Positions 1 through 11,751 of a stretch of DNA of 64,000 nucleotides are shown here, piece by piece (the stretch's first letter is position 1; each line of letters starts with the position of its first letter). The translations under genes and the position numbers were made by a program. Where the stretch lies: contig CM060842.1 in assembly GCA_030762175.1 (NCBI GenBank), positions 61,068,501-61,132,500 of the forward strand. Reading direction: 5' to 3'. Source of the stretch: Metallyticus violacea. Lineage: Eukaryota; Arthropoda; Insecta; Mantodea; Metallyticidae. The notes beneath the pieces are model-generated. The model worked only from the letters and a program-made list of their open reading frames with translations, searched no databases and had not been told where the DNA came from.

Positions 1-205
1 CTCGCCCTGGTGCTTTCGGCCCTGTAACAGAACTAATGAAATGAAATGCAACAGCAGAAAATTCATGGAAAGTAAATACCATCCCAGAATTTGCTTATGC
101 GATCGGAAAAAATCGAGGTTCAGGATGACCAGCCCTATGGAAATTGAACGCAGGACCTTCCGAATGCGAGCCTCAAGCGTCGCCGCCTGAGCTACCCGTT
201 TTACG
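1..205 (-). repeat. SINE family C copy, cut by the window edge
   Basis: Read on the minus strand, a tRNA-like head starts near 200 (GGGTAGCTCAGGCGGCGACGC, then GCGTTCAATTTCC as a B-box-like motif near 150). It is followed by a body resembling the copies at 50960-51440 and 53206-53510, including a shared GTTCAAT...CATCCTGA/CATTCTGACCT block. The A-box-like TAGCTCAGGCGG is well kept. The 3' end lies outside the window, so the full length is unknown. The family assignment rests on three mutually similar copies here. Confidence 0.55.
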
Positions 206-3200
206 TGACATACATACATACATACAAACGTGCGGTTGTGTTAGTTTTTTAACCATTCACTAGTTGCACAGTGCCGTACTCTCGAAGCTGGCCCCCTTTC
301 ACCACCCCGTTCAAGGCAAAATGCGCCCGCTAGTAATTACATCATCCATTCAAACTGAGTCGCGGTAAAATCCGAATAATTCTTACTATAGCGTAAGGTC
401 TGCAATAAAGGTAAGTAGAATCATCTCTTCTTTGGCGGATTTAAATCCCAGCTTCCAGGTGGTTTACATTTTAAATTTGTTTTGGCATCCTAATATTACC
501 CATTCGCTCTAAATGAGCTCACCACTCATATCTTCATTTTACTATTATATCATTTATGCTTTCAATATTTAAATTTCTTCTTACATCTTCATTTCTAGCT
601 TCTTCAATTCTTTCTATTCCTTCAACATTTCTCAGAAATTTGTTTAGTCCTTTTTGATCCTCTACTTTAAGAGTTCAAATCTCTGCTCTAGATAAAATAA
701 GAAACGCAATCGTTTTATTTTTATTTCTTTACTTAACTTTTTAAATTTCTCTTAATAGTATGATTAATCGCATTTATTTTACAAAATTGAACTTCCTTTT
801 ATCAAACATGCTAATTTGTTATTATTTTTTACAACGTTCTTGTATCTATAGATACAAATACAGTCTATATGTACTTACTGCTTTAAGGTATTTAAATGTT
901 GCTTTAATTGTCCATATACTATTACATTCACATTTTGTGGATATAATACATTTGTTGCAATAAGCAGTTGTGCTCTAATGGTGTAATTATGTATAGGCAT
1001 TATTGCATATCAATATGTTACTATTTTAATTGAATAAATTGGGTAATAACTGTAATGCAAATTTGATAATGTTTTCAATAACAATTAAACCTTACAGTTC
1101 GGGAATAATGTGGAGTAATTAAATTCAGTAAAGAGCAGGTAATTACTGGTAACTGTAACGGAGAGATGCATAAGCAAGAGAAGTTTTTGTGGGAGTCGAC
1201 ATACAAGGGCTTGATATAAATAATGGCAATAGCGCTATACGTTTATTATCAGAGGAAAGCTGTTTACATTCCTTCATGTCTACCACCTTCCCCACACTTG
1301 CGGAACACGTCGTACACCATCTGCGGCGCGTTCATCTCCTGAAGTGACCTCTTGTGTCGTAATGCTTCCCTCGAAGTAGTTCTTTCATTTTGGCGAAGGT
1401 CATAATCACAATCCAGGAGGGAAATAAAGTGCTGAATTATGAAATACTTTCGCCACAGTACTATATGGCAATACTGCTTCACGCAGATCCCGATAACAAT
1501 CTTTAGGCCACGAGCAACTTTAATTTTGATCCACAAACATATTCCTCTTTCATAAACACGAATTAATTGCTTGCAATATCCTCCTGTATAGCAAGGCATC
1601 ACATAATTGTATTGAATAACATTACAACTGGTTGCAGTAGCCCTCCCTAGCTAGCCTAGTCTTCCGTTACAAGCCCGTCACATAACAGCAGTGTTGCCAT
1701 TACTCTTGTACAATAACAATTAAAAGGGCGTTAATAAACCTAATGTGCAGAGGTACCAATCCATAACAAGATAACTTATTCAATGGATATTTACAAGAGA
1801 TAGTTAAAGTTTTATATTCCCACAAAGTATTAAGTTTAACAAACTTTTATTTTACATCAAAGATTGGTGACACAGCAGGAAAATAAATGATTTGTTCTAA
1901 CAGTAGGTGAAGTTGCATTTGAAAGATTGGCAGTACTCACACATAGTTTGATCCGAAATTTTCTTAAAAGAGCTTTAAGGCACGGAGATTGCACCAGATA
2001 AGACTGACGTTCCTTCTTACCTCATTTTATGGCGAGGTTTCCTTCCGCCAGCACCAATTGTGCTTGTTGCGACGTCCAGGGACCTCTTATTGCTCTACAC
2101 CACTATTTGCAATGTAGAAGCTCAAGTCGGAGCGTAACCTTCTGGCAGACTTTCCAAAACAATGTCTAGAAGCAAGGTGTTGCTTCAACCCAACCGACAA
2201 AATTCCACGAACGTGCATTTCCTGACTTCAAAGGACTAATTTAAAGGATACCACATGGACACTATTTTCAACAGCATTCCGGTAAAACAAATAGGGGATG
2301 ATCATTTGGTGTGATTGACTTATTTATGTAGATCCAAACTTTTAATATGTCGTGATAAAACCGAGAAACCTCTTCGCCGAAAATGCGATCCATGATATTC
2401 TTCTGAAACTAGGCTGCAACTTGGAACTCTGTGAATCTGAAGTTGTCCCCGAGCACAATAACCTGCAACCACCATAAGAAATTGTGTTTTCCCTAATGAA
2501 ATAGGAGCTACGCTTTTGGCCCATTGGAGGGTAGTAAATTACATGGAGCTGATTTGTTATCATCCAAATATACCGAAGTTTCGTTCAGGGAAACCATCTA
2601 TTGCCATTTATATCATTCATAAAGTTTTCTGGCATTAGTGAAGTTCCTTGATATGCTGGCTCTCTCAAGGCATGACCTTGTACTTAAATGACGTCATTCC
2701 AGCACCAGCTTTTCATTAATTATGGAGAAATTATGCCTTTGGATATTTCTGAGCGGTTGACAGGCTTCTCCGTGTTGCTGGATTTCCTTGAGTTACTGCT
2801 TTCTTAACTTGGGCCACTATAGCTGCCATTCACATTGCCTGTATTGGTTTTCTTTTTAATATTTTGGTACTTTGGGAGTCAGATGGGAACCCATTCTCAT
2901 AGAGTTGGGTAACATGATCTAAATACGATTTATTAATGATGAGGTCGTTCTCTTCGTAGCGTCTTACAACCATTGATAAGTTATAAGCAACGTTGGAAAG
3001 TACAAGAATGTACTGTTCCTACAAATCCGCAATTTTATGTAAATTTTCAGCCACTCTTGCATGGAACTGTACTCAAAAAGACTTCAGATTTACATTCAGC
3101 TGTCACGAGAATGCACGTGTGTAGTCACGTCCGACTACTAATTTAAGGTCATCCGGGCTTAACTAGGGCAACCTTCTGGATGAGCTTAAAAGAACCGATG

Positions 3201-4219
3201 AGACATATCAGATGAAGGAAACCTTTGCTTGTTCGTTTTCTTTTTATGAAATAGCGATAAGTTTTCTACGTGTACTCGAGTATTAGCCTCCACAACTTAC
3301 CAACCATATTCCACAATGACTGTAAGTTCTAGCTCTCTGACATAGCTTCCAGTATTTCCCTTCTTAACGTTTGAAATGTTTGTCTCCATGACGACATCCT
3401 ATTACAAACGTGCTTTTCTCTGTATCCTTTCAAATGAGACTTGTTCTACAGAGATGCCAAAAGGTTGCGAGCTACTTCGTCAAAGCAAGAACCAAAGAAA
3501 TGCGTAACCTCAACTAATTAGGGCGCCAACCTTTCTCATAATGAAATGAAGAGCTCTCCATGCTTTTCCATTTACATAATTTACTTGATCTTCCTACCCC
3601 GATAGCACTGCTTAAATGTACTTGCGTAAGAATATTCCTGCGAAACTAACTTTTCATCAATTCTATAGTGAAGTTACTTCTGCAGCTTTAAAAATGGATT
3701 TATAGCAGTATTTATTTATTACTGTTTACTCATTAGGCTTAAGTATCTTTGGAGGCTGTGTCTCTGATACATTCATTCGAGATTCCTCTTTTAAAGCAAT
3801 GTGCACATTCCATTCGCACAGTTCAGATAGAATATGTTGCTCAATTAAATTTTCTTTGCATACATACCACAGACATAAGGTCTACTCACCTATAGTTGTT
3901 AACCTCCGTTTCATAAACTAGTAATGGTTATGTATTACTTCGTACAGCTTTCCCCAGTTTTTCTTCAGTATCACACAAAGCACGTATATTTATGAACTAT
4001 AGCACTGTTATTGTAGTTTGGTTATGCGTCGAAAAGTAGTACATCATTTCAGGATGACAACTGAAGCGAGATTGGAATCATTCCTGTGAAGATCATTTAA
4101 CCTTACACGAAGGACGAGAAACACTCGGAGCAACTTAGTGCTGCTGACTGCAGGCAACAGCATAGAGAGCCGAAGTTAAGTGATTTTCACCGATAATAAG
4201 GCTTTCAGGCGCAACGGCA
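206..4219. other. Unassigned AT-rich non-coding sequence
   Basis: No gene is recognisable. Reading frames are short and lack family motifs. A GC-rich run at about 1264-1345 could be a small minus-strand coding exon (see findings). The stretch 2340-2900, read on the minus strand, faintly recalls a decayed transposase (a GG-containing strand followed by a cysteine-rich stretch), but I could not anchor any catalytic motif. Confidence 0.4.
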
Positions 4220-4551
4220 TAATAGCTCAAACTGTTACAGTGTCCATGCTACATTTGTAAAGAATACTAAGGTCCAAATTTTCTTTCCCCTGCCGGAGTT
4301 AAAGGAGATTGGCCGCATTACAATGATTAACTCGGTAACATAGTACCACGCACAGAATGCTCTATAAATTAATGTTTACGATTTTTTTTCTGCTGCGCTC
4401 AAAGGAGATTTGGCACCATTATAGTGATTTACCCGCTCCAATCAATTTATATTTACGAAAGTAAGCGAGCGTAGGCCTCTGGTCGTAGCGAGCCGCAGCA
4501 AACTACTGGGTCCACTGGTTTCTAGGATTTTACCCGAGATTAGCGTTAGGG

Positions 4552-4552
4552 T

Positions 4553-4591
<39 letters not shown>

Positions 4592-4612
4592 TGTGTGTGT
4601 GTGTGTGTGTGT
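4552..4612. repeat. (GA)n-(GT)n compound microsatellite
   Basis: A GA dinucleotide run at about 4553-4589 changes directly into a GT run at about 4590-4612, inside the left family D repeat. In the right copy this position holds only a short GTGTGTG run and a SINE B insertion. Confidence 0.95.
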
Positions 4613-4735
4613 TGATTGCGAATTCCAATAAGAGCAGATTTGTCACCGTTACAATATTTTACCCGCCTTATAATCCATTGTCAATTTATATTTAAAAATT
4701 ACGGAGGACAACACATAGATTACATTATCTTTAAC

Positions 4736-4736
4736 A

Positions 4737-4771
<35 letters not shown>
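4736..4771. repeat. (AAT)n microsatellite
   Basis: About twelve uninterrupted AAT units precede a short A run. It separates two diverged copies of the internal family D module. Confidence 0.95.
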
Positions 4772-4776
<5 letters not shown>

Positions 4777-4985
4777 GAGCACATTTGCCATCTTTACAAT
4801 ATTTTACCCACCTAACAATCCACTATCAATTTATATTTAAAAGTTATGGAGGACAACGTACAGGTTATATTATGTTAAACAAAAAAATAATGCATGCAAC
4901 ATTTACACTGTTTTACAAGCGGCCACGCAAACAGCAGCAAGTTGCATCAATGATTTTTGTTCTCCGTGTATGGGCATGTGAAGTC

Positions 4986-6468
4986 TGACACTGAAGGGCG
5001 TAACTGTATTCTTGAATGATAAACATGATCTGTAGGCGACATTACAGTGTGTTAATAACTTAATATGGGTTAATTCAGCTATAACTCAACAAACAGTTTT
5101 TTACGTTTGATACCTATGCATGTACAAGCTTACTTTCAGCTGTAAAGGAATTATTTCAAATGGAATATTCAAGTTCGATAATCAATATGAAAATAGGTTC
5201 CGGAAAACGCAAAACCATTTTGACAAGAAGAGTGGAAGGCATAGAAATTATTGTACACGCTATGGAGGATCTATAAATCGCTTTAGCTTTTGTTTTCAGC
5301 AAACCTGAATTTCCTACGACTGTTCGAACGCACACAAAAATTTTCAAAACCCTATAACATTTCAGCAATGCAAGAACTTAAACTGGCGATTCTGTAACCA
5401 AAGTACTTTTTGTGAATGGATTATGATTCACGTGTAAGAAGAGCAAATTGATCTTAACATCAACATGATCATATTAAACCATTTTTTTTAGGGAAATAGC
5501 TATAGATATGAGCAAACAACTTTACAGGCGTTTTCACAGAAGAAGGTAATAAGGTGGTGATTTCGCGACTTGTCAACGTAATCTGCCTTAACAATATACA
5601 GCCTAATTTAACTTGCAGGCATTTTGCTAAACGTTCTAAGAACATATGACCTCCTCAATCCCTCAATTTAACAACCTGTCATTATCTCCGGCGGTCATTA
5701 AATAGTGCACAAGAAATTAAACACTTTGGATGAAATTAAAAAAAAAAAAAAAACCATTTGTAAAGACATTTCTTCCATGTCTCGGAGGGAAGTGCCAATA
5801 AAAGTAATAATTTTATCAGCAAATGCTAGGGACATACAGAACTGAGGCAGGCGGTTCCGGCATTTCCTTGCTTGATATAAATGAGTAAATAAATTTTTAA
5901 GCAGTTGTAGTCTATGAGAGAAACATTCTAGCGTTTTAAGTTATACTAGATTTTTCAGCACCCCCTCAGCAGCGTTTTCGGCTTGACTGGTTCACAAGCC
6001 AAGCGGGCGCAAGAAGAATTGTTCACACTGTGTAATTCATTATTTACAGCTTTGAATCAAACGCCTCTGCCAACACCATTCCCAAGCGTTTAATCATCTT
6101 TTTATATGTCGTACACTGAATTAAGATGCGTGATAGTATGCAAAGCCCAGCAATACAAAATTCTTACCTATAGGTTTACTTTGTAAAATGCTCTTACTGG
6201 GAATTTTGCAGCTTTCTTTCATTTATTTCTTCCTATCTTTCTTTTGATCTACAAAAGCTGTCAGTACAATAAACTAAATGTTCCAAAGTTGACTGCAAGA
6301 GGGAAAATTACTCTCCCCTTCTCACTTTGCTTAATCTTGCCCTTCACCTAAAAATATAAAAACATGTTTGATGTCTGAGTATGCAAAATGTTATTTCTTG
6401 AGGGTTTCGTTTCAGTTAAAAGATATTCAAAGAAAATTCACGTGCTGCATAGTAACAATACATCAACA
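4986..6468. other. Unassigned non-coding sequence
   Basis: AT-rich sequence with a poly-A run at about 5738-5753. No reading frame with recognisable motifs was found on either strand. Confidence 0.4.
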
Positions 6469-6722
6469 GTGTTTAACGGCCATTTTTACTGCCGAGGCAT
6501 CACTGGCGATGGAGTGATACATGAGATGATAAACTGGAAAAGAATTTTTGTTTAAAGGAAGACAGCGTTCCAGGCCTAAGTTTAGGGTACCTCCCCGGCA
6601 TTTTCCATTTAGGAGCATTGAGGAAAACCTGGAAAAATCCTGTCAGGGAGAATGGTGTTAATGAAAATCGAACCGCAGACCTCCCTATCACGCGCCTTTA
6701 CGACCGCGGCCACCCGCGGCGG
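6469..6722 (-). repeat. SINE family B copy, near full length
   Basis: On the minus strand the tRNA-like head begins at the CCGCCGCGGGTGGCC block (near 6722), with GGTCGTAAAGGCGCGTG and a degraded B box at about 6670. It is followed by the family body (CAGGTTTTCCTCAATGCTCC, GGGGAGGTACCCTAAACTTA, AGTTTATCATCTCATGTATC). It ends in the family 3' sequence (GGCCGTTAAACAC near 6469). No long A tail remains, and no convincing target-site duplication was seen. Confidence 0.8.
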
Positions 6723-9700
6723 TAATAATAATAATTTCATTTTAAACATATTGTGATTTACATATTTCTTTACAGATCATTGGTATAAAGCATTTCGAAG
6801 CAATGAAATGCCCTCTAAAAAGTGAAGCAGAAAGCGGCATACAAATGCAATAAATTTGCAACAGGTTTCTTATGTTCTTTAGCTTATTACAGCAGTATAA
6901 TTCACAAAATTTAGCATACTGCAGAGTTTCCTCTACACTCCACTGAAATGCTACCAAATATACAAATTCTTTTTTTAAATGCTTGTTACAAACAAAATTC
7001 ATTAAGGTTGGAGATATTAAATTTAAGTTTTACATCAAATCATTTGCAATTATCAACTCAGGTATAGGCTTATCCAAAGGAATGGTCCTCGCAGTACACT
7101 CATTTCAGTGACATTTTATTATTTTCCTATTAGTCATTAGGTATACTTAAAAATACATAAGATTTATAAAGAGCCTTTAAATGACAGACTACTGTCAACT
7201 GTACATTATCATTGCGGCATTCCTTCACCATTAGCACTCAGTAAAATGGAACAATACTATAATGCAACGGAACACTCTTAAATCTCCTTTACAAATAAAA
7301 ATGATAAAAACAAAAACTCTTATATAACGATAGGAACAGTTTTGTAGTTAGTTGATCCTAAAGCTCTGTGCACCTCTGCCACATCGCCAGCATTCGAAAT
7401 GATAGAACTATTTCCACAAAGCCGTATTTTGAACTACAGATGGTTCCGAAGGGAGAGAAATATACAGCTTTAGGACTGATGCCATCTAAAGTTTCAGATG
7501 ACTGATGACTTCCTATCAGATGGCGCGAAGTTTGCGCTGTTATAGGAAGATATTTCGCTTCTATCTTTGAGATAACAAATTTATGGAAAACATTCTTTCT
7601 TTCGTTTCTCTGTCGATCATTCTGGCAGTAGACGCAAAACCTCTGCTGATTTTTTTTTTTTTTTTCGCCTGCAGAGATTGTTGTGATGAAGCAAATATGT
7701 TGACTATTTTCTTTGGTTAAAGTTATTAAGTTACTTGCGATAGGAAAGTTGCCACATGTGTCATGTAAGGATTTGAAGACTCCAGTCGCTCGTTAACCAC
7801 ATTTCAGCAACCCATGAAGAATGCACTTAAATTCCTACAAAATGTCCTCTTTTGGGCCCCAAGATTTGGCATCTTCAAACTTGTGGCTGTAATGCCGCGT
7901 ACTAAGTCTAATTGTATTGTCGTATTAGGTATTCCTATGTGGCTTGGATTCCTAATTAAGCTGTTAATCCGCTTGTTACGTTGCTATCATTGAAGGGAAT
8001 CCGGTCTTCAGGTGCAGCAAAGAGACTCCTCCAACAGCTATCTTAGATTAAGAAAGCTGGCGTTAATCACCCGTGGGTCAGTAGTTTGGGCTTCAGTTCG
8101 GAGTCAGCTACAAAATGGGAAGTGCAGATTCGAATCCTGCCTGACATCTGAAAAGGCGATGCCAAGTAACTTGAGGCGCCGAGTAATTCCATCTTCATTT
8201 ATCGTTTCGAAAAATTGTAACAGTTTTCAACATAGAAAAACAATTTTAGCAATTAAGAAACATATTATACTTTTAGATAATAGAAATCACTACCATCCTT
8301 GCTAATGTACCATGTAAATATTCCGTTAAGGGACAATATAAATACAAAATAACAAAAGCCTCTACCAAGAAAAGTGACCATTGTGAGGATTTGCCTCTGA
8401 TAAAAGAATAAGGTTTTTTTATTGATTAAATTTCTCATTTTATTTACTTTTTATTGTAATTTCCAAATCTATACCTTTGCCGATAATACTATCCTTGAAA
8501 AAATACCGTACCATTATCGATTAACATTTTTTTTTATATAATTTACTTCATGCTGAATTTGTTTTTCAAACACCGTCTTTTAATTCTATTTCGTGCTAAA
8601 TCGATTGTACATTTACACTAAGCTCTACACTCATTTTTATACTGTTAAAAGTGGTAAATTTAACGACCTCTACATTTACATTAAGTTCTATGTCTATTTT
8701 TAAACCATTATACAGTGTTAATAAACTATACCGAAATAATTTCAGAGTGTAGAGATGTCTATATAAGGAATTTGAGATAGATGATACACTTATGGCCTAT
8801 CTGCTCATATTTCGAAACTATGACTATAAGTTTCTAAAGCGCCAGTACGCCACTGACTATTGAAGATGCCCCTCGAAGGCATAACACACGATAACGAAGC
8901 GAGATTTCTGAACGCTTCACGCTGGCGCCATAGGTATGACATTAACTTTCGAATAAGAGATGGTCATTTGTTTTAGAGTTCAAGTTTCGTTCATTCCTAT
9001 TTTTTTTTTTTTTTTTCCTCCCTGACTAGGACCTTATAACACAGCTTTTAGCCTACGTTTTAAGTAGGTATTTCAATTTCAATTTATACTTCAATCTTAA
9101 CATATCAATTCATATAATTACAGCCGTTGCTTACAAAAGGTAGAATTATGGGTAATCTTAATAAGTTGGCTGTCGTATATTCAAAAGTTAGCTAAATTTC
9201 ATTCATAATTCTTTAGCGTGCGTAACCCAGCACTTCATATTAAATAAAAAAAAATTAACGGCGTGGCTAGAGTTGAAACAGAGGCATGCGGATCATCAGC
9301 GCATTACCCCACACAAGCAGTTAAAGAGTTCCCTAAGAGATTAGGCTACATAATGCAAGAAGACAGTTAATAGATGTTCAGAGTCGCACTGTCAAATGAT
9401 TGGCTCGAGATTTGAGAGGTTTTTATGGCACTAAATAATGATAACGCTGATAACGAGCTGTAGAAAATCGATATTTCTAAACTCGCAAGGGAGTTTTAAA
9501 GACATTTTAAACCAAATTTTCACCCGGTTTGGTAACACCGACTTATCAGCACCTAATATGTGAAACTGCGTTATGTTTAATTCTGAGCCATGTATTGCCT
9601 ATCTCAAGTTGTTTATATACGACATATCTGCACTCTCTGAAAGTATTTCGATGTAGTTCATTAACACCCTGTTTATACTAAATTTAACTAATGTTTTTTT

Positions 9701-10160
9701 TTATTTTATTTCGCAAAGAGGTTAACTTTTATGAAATACAAAGCATTTTTACTTGAAATACTTTTTGAATCTTTGACGTTCAATACAACACAGCTTACTG
9801 CTTTTTCATTCACGTGATATTCACTTCCTGATGATGGGCCACAGAGCTGCAAATAGCCAAAAGTTCGAGTTTTATCAATTTGACAAGGCTAATCACCTTA
9901 AGATTTTTCTTGCAGGTTTCCCTTTTTTTCTTATGGTGGTTGAAGGATGTTAAGACATTTACAAGTCACCGAACATTTCCAATATTTTTCCTTCGCTGTA
10001 TTTACCATCCTCTATTTATAGGACTTACCTCCCCGAATGGGTCAATTCCATGTCAGGACCACCTCGACGATATCACAAACACAGAGAACGCACACAAACG
10101 CAGATAGAATGAAGATGAATTTTGAAACGGAAGGCGAATCTTTGATAGAGAAATAATAAC
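6723..10160. other. Unassigned non-coding sequence
   Basis: AT-rich, with T runs at about 7651-7666 and 9001-9016. A weak tRNA-like stretch at about 8064-8145 (plus strand) includes a B-box-like GATTCGAATCC, but it has no matching cloverleaf and no second copy here. No gene was recognised. Confidence 0.4.
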
Positions 10161-10280
10161 TCGGCATTTACCCTTTCTTAAAAAGGATTGAGGAAAACCA
10201 CTGAAAACCTCATTCAGGTTAATCGCCCGCAGGATTTGAACCTAGGACCTCCCGTTACCGCTTGAGCCAACTCGCGTGGT
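10161..10280 (-). repeat. Diverged SINE related to family B
   Basis: The minus strand reads a tRNA-like head, CACGCGAGTTGGCTCAAGCG, with an A-box-like GTTGGCTCAAGCGG and a B-box-like AGGTTCAAATCC. It is followed by a short body (GAGGTTTTCAGTGGTTTTCCTC, then AGGGTAAATGCCGAG) resembling family B's first third. The head differs from the other B copies, so this may be a separate subfamily sharing the body. The 3' half is missing. Confidence 0.55.
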
Positions 10281-11284
10281 AAATTTAAGAAATTAAATAA
10301 ACAAATGATTCAGAAATAATCATACGTATTTTACCACTCCTCAGGACAGATAGAAGCTGTGCATCTACTTAAGTTCATAAACAGCTGATTATGTTGTACA
10401 AGACGGTGTACTTGCAGCTGCTGCTTGCTCTCCTTTAAAATGTCCTTTCGTTTTCACAACTTTACTGCCTTGCGTGTTTCCACTGCACCTGGTTACGCCA
10501 GTGTTTACACGTCTCAGTGAACTGTAAGCTTTTGTTCACATCCCGGAATAATTTGTAGTGCAAGTTGCGGTACTCTAGAGAGGAGACAAAATTCTACAAT
10601 TGTTCTGTAGCTGCAAACTCAGTCTGTTAGCCATTTACCGCTGGGAGCTATAAAGCGGCTTAATTTACATGTTGAAGCTGAAGTGTTGAATTGTGTGCGT
10701 TTTGTAACATTTGGTGACGCTCATATTCAATTACTGATACATACATTTGGGTTTAAAAAAAGAAAAAAAAAAATTATCCAATGGTAAAGGAGAAACTCCG
10801 GGATATTTCCTAAGTCAGATATAAAACGGTTGATTTTGTAATCCTCTCCGACACATTTCCAGGTAATCTAAAAGTGTATCCTTGTAGACTGCTGCTCTAA
10901 CATATCTACAACTTCCTGGAAGACGGGTGGTCAACCTTTGCAAACCACCAATTTATAACCTTCATAATTCATTTCCTCTCTCGAAGGTATTTTTTAAAGT
11001 ACTTTTAGGGAAAGCCCGAAGTCGTTGAGAGGTAGAACTGGACAGCTCAGCCCCTGCTTTACTAATTATAGTCATTGCAATACAAGACTTGTGGCTTGAA
11101 GAAAGAACACAGCTCGTCTCAACTTTCCACTACTTTTTTCCTGAATTGCATCTCCATGTTTAGAAATTAAATTTAGTGATCATGTCCTGTTATTGTTTCT
11201 CATATCTGCAAATAACCAGAATAACACCTTGTGCATACTCCCAAAAAACAGATTACGGGTCGTCTAAACGCGACTACTTCTAGG
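10281..11284. other. Unassigned non-coding sequence
   Basis: Nothing recognisable. A short A-rich block lies near 10757-10773. Confidence 0.4.
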
Positions 11285-11751
11285 TAAATGCAACCGCCGC
11301 AACCAGTTCTACTGAAAGCATAAAGTTATAAGAGATGTTGAAAATGATGCTCCTCAGCGGCAATACATTGCCGGAATCTGTATAGTAAATTCTTGTAATT
11401 AACCTAACTTTTCTTCTGTAAGAACACGGCCGCGGCGGTTTGAAACGTTTCCTGTCTTTGAGACACTTTCTCGTAATTTTTAAACAGTTTCTCCACATGG
11501 AACACGATTGCCAAGATATTTTCTTGCGAATTGCCTTACCACTTCTCTGCAAGAATTCATTTTCAGACATATACTGAACACAAAAACAATGAAAAACAAA
11601 AGTATACGCAATGAAAACACCGAGTGACGCACGAAAACACACCAAAGATTCCCTGAAACTAACTACTAGCTGCCACCTGCACAAATACATGGCCTTGAGT
11701 GGGTTGGCTTCTCACAGCACGCATTGAGGATTGTAGCTCAAATAATCTCAC
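11285..11751 (-). repeat. HTH-bearing repeat, copy 1
   Basis: Homologous to 14235-14680 and 57435-57810. On the minus strand it starts at an inverted-terminal-like GTGAGATTATTTGAG (11751-11737). It passes through a leader and then a short coding relic with an in-frame stop at about 11500. The relic reads VVRQFARKYLG...VPCGETV and then VSNRRGRVLTEEKL, which resembles the N-terminal helix-turn-helix (DUF4817-type) found ahead of some insect DDE transposases. It ends after a block shared by all copies (GGCAATGTATTGCCGCTGAGG). A 136-codon open frame overlapping it in another phase is not meaningful. Confidence 0.6.

Larger units (their letters stand above)
4220..4985 (+). repeat. Long interspersed repeat, family D, left copy
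   Basis: This copy matches 63181-64000 over most of its length. Shared blocks include the AACATAGTACCACGCAC segment near 4336, the CGCAGCAAAC-ACTGGGTCCAC segment near 4493, TTGCGAATTCCA near 4616, and ATGCATGCAACATTTACACT near 4890. The first part (about 4225-4275) is a degraded counterpart of the tRNA-like head seen at 63181. The copy contains about four diverged versions of one internal module (AAAGGAGATTTGGCACCATTACAATGA-type), starting near 4300, 4400, 4628 and 4776. Two microsatellites have grown inside it. Confidence 0.75.

Noticed and set aside
4545..4555. GTTAGGGTTAG as telomere-like sequence
   Set aside because: Two units only, not the insect TTAGG pattern, and inside a dispersed repeat next to a microsatellite.
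8064..8145. tRNA-like sequence with a B-box-like motif
   Set aside because: Only the B box is convincing; no cloverleaf, no second copy, no SINE body recognised.
11280..11690. 136-codon minus-strand open frame as a gene
   Set aside because: The transposase-like similarity lies in another frame with a stop; this frame only overlaps the repeat.
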